Below, in pieces: positions 1 to 5,799 of a stretch of DNA of 5,799 bases (position 1 is its first letter; each line of letters starts with the position of its first letter). Made by a program: the position numbers and the translations under genes. The notes beneath the pieces are model-generated. The model saw nothing but the letters and a program-made list of their open reading frames with translations. It was not told the DNA's origin and did no database searches. The stretch comes from Sedimenticola sp. (GTDB lineage Bacteria; Pseudomonadota; Gammaproteobacteria; Chromatiales; Chromatiaceae), in assembly GCA_027041035.1 (NCBI GenBank), contig JALULB010000010.1:1-5799 (forward strand). Reading direction: 5' to 3'.

Positions 1-9
1 ATCGAAAAA

Positions 10-45
10 CTCGCCTCGATTCCCCACTGCCTCGCTACGATTCCC
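10..45. repeat. Imperfect direct repeat, 21-bp period, at the left repeat
   Basis: The pattern CTCGC, two variable bases, CGATTCCC occurs at 10-24 and again at 31-45, so the units are 21 bp apart, close to two helical turns. The second unit runs into the 28-bp inverted repeat. Spaced units on one face of the helix suggest paired protein-binding sites such as subterminal transposase sites. That function is inferred. Confidence 0.55.
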
Positions 46-65
46 TAAACCCGACAGCCTCCTAG
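38..65 (+). repeat. 28-bp inverted repeat, left copy
   Basis: This is an exact reverse complement of 814-841 over all 28 bases; identity stops at once on both sides. It runs from CGATTCCC to CCTCCTAG. The two copies enclose 748 bp. A perfect match of this length is far beyond chance and is typical of terminal inverted repeats of a transposable element or of two copies of one element in opposite orientation. Confidence 0.95.
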
Positions 66-197
66 TCGATTCTAACAAATCCACATGCTTCCGGCTGTGA
101 TAACCCGCGCCAAGCCGGACATTGAATCAATAGTTTGGTATATTGGCATATTCTCATGGACAGACCCAGAATGGATGAGAATAATTACGGCATCGAA
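66..197. other. Non-coding stretch with small dyads, upstream of the Cys-rich gene
   Basis: No credible gene is seen here. Two symmetrical elements stand out. TCCGGCT at 90-96 pairs with AGCCGGA at 113-119 across a 16-base loop. ATTGA-A-TCAAT at 121-131 is an 11-bp palindrome of the kind repressors bind. A weak sigma70-like pair, CGGACA (116-121) and TATATT (139-144) with a 17-base spacer, overlaps both. A 131-codon plus-strand frame starting at 85 runs into the Cys-rich gene in another frame and has no supporting features. Confidence 0.35.
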
Positions 198-215
198 TGT
201 AGGAAATCACCTACA
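198..215 (+). promoter_or_regulatory. GacA/UvrY-like dyad (LuxR/NarL-family activator site)
   Basis: TGTAGG and CCTACA are perfect inverted half-sites separated by six bases. The published GacA/UvrY box is TGTAAG-N6-CTTACA, so each half differs at one position and the spacing is identical. Two-component regulators with LuxR/NarL-type DNA-binding domains use such sites. The centre lies about 64 bases before the predicted start of the downstream promoter, suitable for an activator contacting polymerase from upstream. The dyad is seen directly; the regulator is inferred. Confidence 0.45.
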
Positions 216-235
216 CCCTTGTGCATCGTTACGTA

Positions 236-264
236 TTTACACAACTTTTAACGCGGGCAATACT
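236..264 (+). promoter_or_regulatory. Sigma70-like promoter for the Cys-rich gene
   Basis: TTTACA (236-241, five of six matches to TTGACA) and AATACT (259-264, four of six matches to TATAAT) are 17 bases apart. Transcription would begin near 271, giving a leader of about 106 bases. That leader contains a small hairpin, CACCG/CGGTG at 284-297, and a second possible stem, GGGCA/TGCCC at 344-362, just before the ribosome binding site. The region is AT-richer than the gene after it. Confidence 0.4.
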
Positions 265-376
265 TACGCGAGTCTGGCACCTTCACCGCCAACGGTGGGC
301 GATGGGATATCCGGCCGAAAACGCATAGATAAAAGCATAACGAGGGCATTACTCGCTTGCCCCGCACGGAGACAAC

Positions 377-817
377 ATGAATACAGCACAACAGCTACTC
401 TGTCCCGCCGCCGAACTGCGGCGGGACGCAAGCATCATCGGCATCATTCCGCCCGATGGAAAGGTCAGCTTCTTTGGTAAGCCGGTACCGGCTGTCGGCG
501 AATTCCGCCAGGAGGCCGTGCGTCGCGGCCATGCCGAACGCAATTTTCGCTTCGCCGCGCCCTGCCTGGGCGCGCAATGCTCGAAATGGAAACAGGGCCG
601 CTGCTCCTTGGTCGGCGCGTTGGTGCATGCGAGCGCAAGCAACAACGAAATACTCGCCCAGGGAGAGCCGCATTGCGGTTTGCGGGAAAGGTGTTATTGG
701 CAGAATACCGGAGGAGCAAAGGCCTGCCAGGCCTGCCGATACGTCAGCAGCGACGCCCGGCTACCGAAGACGGTACGCTTTTCCGCGCCACCATCGCGCA
801 GGGAACAGGCCGCCTAG
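377..817 (+). CDS. Cysteine-rich protein of unknown function, possibly Fe-S or zinc binding
   Basis: A 146-residue protein starts at ATG 377 with GGAG at 368-371, five bases upstream. GC-rich third positions over most of its length support coding. Eight cysteines lie at 9, 63, 68, 76, 100, 106, 117 and 120. They form two clusters, C-x4-C-x7-C and C-x5-C-x10-C-x2-C, which suggests a bound metal or iron-sulfur cluster. The first third holds a hydrophobic-plus-Gly stretch (IIGIIPPDGKV, 20-30), and a Phe/Arg-rich segment (RNFRFAAPC, 55-63) precedes cluster one. There is no signal peptide or membrane helix, so it is probably cytosolic. It resembles, from memory, uncharacterised small Cys-rich bacterial proteins ending in a CxxC motif; I cannot name a family. 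Its TAG stop (815-817) lies within the inverted repeat starting at 814, so the last residues may have been changed by an insertion. It sits alone between the repeats, and the next gene converges on it. Confidence 0.72.
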   Translation: MNTAQQLLCPAAELRRDASIIGIIPPDGKVSFFGKPVPAVGEFRQEAVRRGHAERNFRFAAPCLGAQCSKWKQGRCSLVGALVHASASNNEILAQGEPHCGLRERCYWQNTGGAKACQACRYVSSDARLPKTVRFSAPPSRREQAA

Positions 818-841
818 GAGGCTGTCGGGTTTAGGGAATCG
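814..841 (-). repeat. 28-bp inverted repeat, right copy
   Basis: This is the exact reverse complement of 38-65. Its first base is the third base of the last sense codon of the Cys-rich gene, and its second to fourth bases are that gene's TAG stop. Sequence beyond 841 does not match sequence left of 38, so only the 28 bp are shared, as expected for the left and right ends of one element type. No transposase frame follows on either strand, so if this is an IS end, the element is truncated or is a solo end. Confidence 0.95.
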
Positions 842-928
842 CCGCCGACCACAAGTTGGCCGGCAACGACTTTTCGGTTTTGCCCCGGCAATCCGCAAAC
901 TGGAAAACCCGGAGCGGCTGATCGACAT
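842..928. other. No gene seen between the convergent genes
   Basis: This is GC-rich sequence between the right inverted repeat and the terminator-like hairpin. A plus-strand frame stays open through it and ends at 998, but it has no start or ribosome site of its own here and runs antisense through the small membrane-protein gene. It could be a decayed fragment left by the insertion; nothing identifies it. Confidence 0.3.
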
Positions 929-948
929 GCACGGCCGAGCGGCCGTGC
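929..948 (-). terminator. Strong GC hairpin after the small membrane-protein gene
   Basis: GCACGGCC (929-936) and GGCCGTGC (941-948) form a perfect 8-bp stem with a four-base loop. It starts nine bases past the stop of the minus-strand gene 958-1110 and lies between two convergent genes. No clear T-run follows on either strand, so it is not a classic intrinsic terminator. It could terminate weakly, protect a 3' end or separate the two converging transcripts. Confidence 0.45.
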
Positions 949-957
949 GCGTTGGGT

Positions 958-1110
958 TCACTCGTGTGGCTTATAGGGCCGCCGAGCCGTGTGGTTGAAC
1001 ATACGATTGTGGTCAGCGGGTACTAGGTCCCGCCAAAAAACGATTAAAAATACAAAGATACATCCTACCAAGCCAAGAAAGGCCAGACTTCCTGCTTCAA
1101 GATTCATCAT
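958..1110 (-). CDS. Small single-helix membrane protein, unknown function
   Basis: A 50-residue protein begins with two ATG codons (1108-1110 and 1105-1107). AGAGG (1117-1121) lies six bases before the first ATG, a good ribosome site, so the first is preferred. After a short acidic N-terminus (MMNLEAG), residues 8-26 (SLAFLGLVGCIFVFLIVFW) form one hydrophobic helix. It is followed by RDLVPADHN and a basic, His/Pro-containing tail ending RRPYKPHE. By the positive-inside rule the tail should face the cytoplasm and the N-terminus the periplasm. The layout resembles small accessory subunits of respiratory complexes such as CcoQ or CydX, but I see no family signature and no oxidase genes nearby, so this is only an analogy. 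It is transcribed in the same direction as holA, 211 bases downstream, with its own leader, a possible promoter and an end hairpin. Confidence 0.68.
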   Translation of the reverse strand: MMNLEAGSLAFLGLVGCIFVFLIVFWRDLVPADHNRMFNHTARRPYKPHE

Positions 1111-1138
1111 AACTTACCTCTTTACCCCTCATTACAGC

Positions 1139-1169
1139 ATTAGGGTATTTACTAATATGCTACATTAGT
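1139..1169 (-). promoter_or_regulatory. Leader with mutually exclusive hairpins before the small gene
   Basis: Read as transcript, CTAAT (1168-1164), ATTAG (1156-1152) and CTAAT (1143-1139) follow one another. The middle element can pair with the first as ACTAAT/ATTAGT (six bp, seven-base loop). It can instead pair with the third, where the stem extends to GC-AT-bulge-ATTAG/CTAATGC. The third element ends about 18 bases before the ribosome binding site. Two competing stems next to a start suggest possible translational control, but the stems are AU-rich and weak. Confidence 0.3.
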
Positions 1170-1203
1170 CAGCGGCAACGCAAGGAAGTTCTGAAGAAAA
1201 TGT

Positions 1204-1230
1204 TTTTATGCAACAGGCATTTCTTTTATG
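1204..1230. repeat. Direct repeat TTTTATG around a short palindrome
   Basis: TTTTATG occurs at 1204-1210 and 1224-1230, 20 bp apart. Between and overlapping them is ATGC-N5-GCAT (1208-1220). The arrangement sits in the AT-rich leader or promoter region of the small membrane-protein gene and could be a regulator site. It may also be chance in AT-rich sequence. Confidence 0.25.
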
Positions 1231-1255
1231 GGAACAAGGAAACCCGTAATTCTAT

Positions 1256-1282
1256 AGTATAATCAAATAGTTAACTGAACAA
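1256..1282 (-). promoter_or_regulatory. Possible promoter of the small membrane-protein gene
   Basis: On the minus strand TTGTTC (1282-1277) is followed after 15 bases by TATACT (1261-1256). The -10 matches at five of six positions and the -35 at four of six, but the spacer is two bases short of the optimum. It would give a leader of roughly 140 bases that includes the competing hairpins. The alternative is read-through from holA. Confidence 0.3.
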
Positions 1283-1321
1283 TGCCGATATGTATTACTT
1301 TCGCAACATGTGTCGACTGAG

Positions 1322-2386
1322 TCACATATCGTCAATCTGGCTGCTTGTCAGGCGGTGACACACGGCCCGCCGACCCGCCGGCCGACCGCTCAACGCGCTT
1401 GCGATCAACCCCAGCAGTAACCAGGCATCCCGCCCCGAACGCCCCTTGATCGCCCGGTCGGCCTGCTGGCACAACAGCAGCAGGCGCCGCCATTGCCCGG
1501 CGCGAAGACGCCGCAGGGCCTTCTCCAACAACGGTCGTCTTTTCTCCCAGACGTGCTCGGCGGCGAGTAGCCGCGAAAGGTTCCCGCCCGCTTCCAGCGC
1601 GGAAGAGACACGGCCGAGCACACGAATCTCGCGCGCCAGGCTCCACAGCACCACCGCCGCGGCAACGCCCTCCGCGCGCAATACCTCCAGCATGTGCAAC
1701 GCGCGTCGGGGATCGCCGGCCAGGGCCGCGTCGACCAGACCGAAGACATCGAAGCGCGCCGAATCCGCCACCGCGTCGAGCAGGGTATCGGCATCCAGCG
1801 GACCCGGACCATTCAGCAACAGGAGCTTGTCGATCTCCTGCACGGCGGCCAGCAGGTTGCCCTCGACGCGTTCGGCGAGCAGCCCGGCCACCTCCGGCGC
1901 CGGCTGCAAGCCCTTGTCACGCATGCGTTGCGCGAGCCAGGCGGGGAGCCGGGCACCATCGACCGGCCAGATGCGCAGCAACGCGCCACGCGCGTCGACA
2001 GCCTTGACCCACTTCGTCTTCAGCTGGCTTCGGTCGAGTTTTGGCGCACTGATCAACAGCAAGGTATCCGGAGGTGGATCGGCCAGATAGGCGACCACCG
2101 CCTTGCTGCCATCGGCGCCGATCCTGGCGCTGGCGAGGCGCAGATCGATGACGCGCCGATCACCGAACAGAGAGAGGCTGCCGGCGGCTTCGAGCAACAG
2201 GCTCCAGTCGAAGCCGCGTCCGACCTCGAGCACGTCACGTTGGCTGTAGCCGGCGTTGCGCGCCGCGTCGCGCAGCGCATCGCCGGCTTCGAGCAATTGC
2301 AGGGGTTCATCACCGCTGAGCAGATAGACCGGCAACAAGGACTGCTTGCGCAGATGCTCGCTCAGCTGTTCGGCATGCAGATGCAT
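1322..2386 (-). CDS. holA: DNA polymerase III, delta subunit (clamp loader)
   Basis: This is the delta subunit of the clamp-loader complex, which binds the beta sliding clamp and opens it for loading onto primed DNA in the cytoplasm. The 354 residues match the family along the whole length (E. coli has 343). The N-terminal AAA+-like domain carries YLLSGDEPL (21-29) and SLFGDRRVIDLR (72-83). The middle domain carries EGNLLAAVQEIDKL (175-188). The collar domain begins at ARFDVFGLVDAAL (210-222) and includes WEKRRPLLEKALRRL (280-294). The start is ATG 2384-2386, 11 bases after the lptE stop. No Shine-Dalgarno is visible in that gap, so translation probably depends on coupling to lptE. The last 20 or so residues (GRPAGRRAVCHRL and on) extend beyond the usual family end and lie where base composition begins to turn AT-rich. 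It is the last gene of the leuS-lptE-holA unit. Confidence 0.95.
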   Translation of the reverse strand: MHLHAEQLSEHLRKQSLLPVYLLSGDEPLQLLEAGDALRDAARNAGYSQRDVLEVGRGFDWSLLLEAAGSLSLFGDRRVIDLRLASARIGADGSKAVVAYLADPPPDTLLLISAPKLDRSQLKTKWVKAVDARGALLRIWPVDGARLPAWLAQRMRDKGLQPAPEVAGLLAERVEGNLLAAVQEIDKLLLLNGPGPLDADTLLDAVADSARFDVFGLVDAALAGDPRRALHMLEVLRAEGVAAAVVLWSLAREIRVLGRVSSALEAGGNLSRLLAAEHVWEKRRPLLEKALRRLRAGQWRRLLLLCQQADRAIKGRSGRDAWLLLGLIASALSGRPAGRRAVCHRLTSSQIDDM

Positions 2387-2397
2387 GGAGATCGGGG

Positions 2398-2889
2398 TTA
2401 GCGCGCCCGCGCCTGCAAGCGCGCCATCAGCTTACGCACCAGCTCCCGCTGCATGGCATCGCGCAGGCGGTCGCGCTCGCTGCTTTTGCCCAGCACGGTG
2501 GTCTCCGGGTTGACGAAGCTGCGCCGCGCGATCAGCGTGGCTTGCGGTACGATCGGCTTGCGCTGGCGATCGAGCACGCTGAACGCCAGGGTCTGCACCA
2601 ATTCGTACTCGACCACCTTGCCGCGCGCGTCGACACTGAGCACGTTCTGCTGGAAATCGCTGTCGCTGATCTTCAGCCAGCTGCGCGCCCGAGCCGGATC
2701 CTGGGTGATCCGGATGCCGCCGGCATTCAGGCTGCGGCGGATCTCGGCATACAGGGTCTCGCGGGTATTCACGCCAGTGACGAACATCGGGCCCAGCGCT
2801 GTGGACAGCTTCACCTCGCCGCGCAACTGGAAACCGCAAGCAGTCAGCGACATGACGACGAGCAACAACAGAAAGTGGATGAAGCGCAT
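2398..2889 (-). CDS. lptE: LPS-assembly lipoprotein LptE
   Basis: LptE plugs the LptD barrel and helps deliver lipopolysaccharide to the outer-membrane surface. The 163-residue protein starts with a lipoprotein signal peptide: Arg at 2, a hydrophobic core FLLLLVVM (6-13), then lipobox Leu15-Thr16-Ala17-Cys18. The mature protein would begin CGFQLRG, typical of LptE. Residues following (the LSTALGPMFVTG region and a QTLAFSVLD strand) fit the small alpha/beta fold. The chosen start is ATG 2887-2889, one base after the leuS stop. A TTG eight codons upstream is open too, but it would add residues before the signal peptide and overlap leuS. No strong Shine-Dalgarno is present, which suggests coupling to leuS translation. 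It is shorter than E. coli LptE (193 residues), mainly through its C-terminal part, and ends in a basic tail (RKLMARLQARAR). Confidence 0.93.
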   Translation of the reverse strand: MRFIHFLLLLVVMSLTACGFQLRGEVKLSTALGPMFVTGVNTRETLYAEIRRSLNAGGIRITQDPARARSWLKISDSDFQQNVLSVDARGKVVEYELVQTLAFSVLDRQRKPIVPQATLIARRSFVNPETTVLGKSSERDRLRDAMQRELVRKLMARLQARAR

Positions 2890-2890
2890 A

Positions 2891-5799
<2,909 letters not shown>

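Larger units (their letters stand above)
1..65. mobile_element. Possible end of an insertion sequence running off the left edge
   Basis: The stretch ends in one copy (38-65) of a 28-bp sequence that recurs in perfect inverted orientation at 814-841. Read on the minus strand from base 65, it begins CTAGGAGGCTGTCGGG, which resembles the GGCTGTC-type tips of several IS families, perhaps IS1182-like; that assignment is from memory and weak. Inside the tip lies an imperfect direct repeat (10-24 and 31-45), as subterminal transposase sites often show. An open plus-strand frame from base 1 ends at TAA 46-48 inside the repeat and could be a transposase C-terminus, but only 15 codons are visible. Alternatively the repeats are the outer ends of a small element spanning 38-841. 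Confidence 0.4.

Noticed and set aside
240..376. csrB/rsm-like small RNA downstream of the GacA-like box
   Set aside because: There are too few GGA motifs and no intrinsic terminator; the stretch is better explained as the leader of the Cys-rich gene.
85..480. 131-codon plus-strand frame before the Cys-rich gene
   Set aside because: It overlaps the better-supported gene at 377 out of frame, covers a stretch with promoter-like and dyad sequences, and has no recognisable domain.
456..998. 180-codon plus-strand frame spanning the right repeat
   Set aside because: It overlaps the Cys-rich gene in another frame and runs antisense through the small membrane-protein gene; it is Arg/Ala-rich without motifs.
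1258..1263. Perfect TATAAT on the plus strand
   Set aside because: No acceptable -35 lies 16-18 bases upstream and no plus-strand gene follows; it is the complement-side overlap of the minus-strand TATACT.
1305..1327. ATGTG/CACAT dyad near the holA stop as a terminator
   Set aside because: The stem is only five base pairs with a ten-base loop and no T-run.
1999..2009. CGACAGCC inside holA as another copy of the 28-bp repeat
   Set aside because: Only eight bases match, expected by chance within GC-rich coding sequence.

Overview
This is a GC-rich bacterial chromosomal window, most likely from a proteobacterium and probably a gammaproteobacterium. The main evidence is the gene order leuS-lptE-holA and the form of the encoded proteins. 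LptE is a short lipoprotein with a Cys-Gly-Phe-Gln-Leu-Arg-Gly start, and HolA is of the proteobacterial delta-subunit type. No species can be named from the sequence alone.

Right part, 1322-5799, minus strand, read right to left. The C-terminal 130 residues of an unrecognised membrane-anchored protein enter from the window edge. After an 80-base gap with a plausible promoter come leuS (leucyl-tRNA synthetase), lptE (outer-membrane LPS-assembly lipoprotein, 1 base after leuS) and holA (DNA polymerase III delta subunit, 11 bases after lptE). They look like one housekeeping transcription unit covering translation, envelope assembly and replication. The LeuRS is a compact 811-residue form. It lacks the leucine-specific insertion that E. 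coli has before KMSKS and keeps a four-cysteine zinc-ribbon pattern.

Middle, 842-1321. An AT-rich stretch follows holA. It contains a 50-codon gene on the minus strand (958-1110) for a one-helix membrane protein, with a good Shine-Dalgarno, a leader with competing short hairpins, a possible promoter, and a strong GC hairpin just past its stop. The genes that often follow holA (such as nadD) are not there.

Left part, 1-841, looks like accessory DNA. A perfect 28-bp inverted repeat (38-65 and 814-841) flanks a 748-bp segment holding one gene (377-817) for a cysteine-rich, probably metal- or Fe-S-binding protein of unknown function. Upstream of that gene lie a sigma70-like promoter and a GacA/UvrY-like (LuxR/NarL-family) dyad. 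Its TAG stop lies inside the right repeat copy. The repeats look like insertion-sequence ends; no transposase is visible in the window.

The features most worth following up are the repeat-bounded Cys-rich cassette, the orphan small membrane protein and the LeuRS architecture. I see no RNA gene and no CRISPR array.
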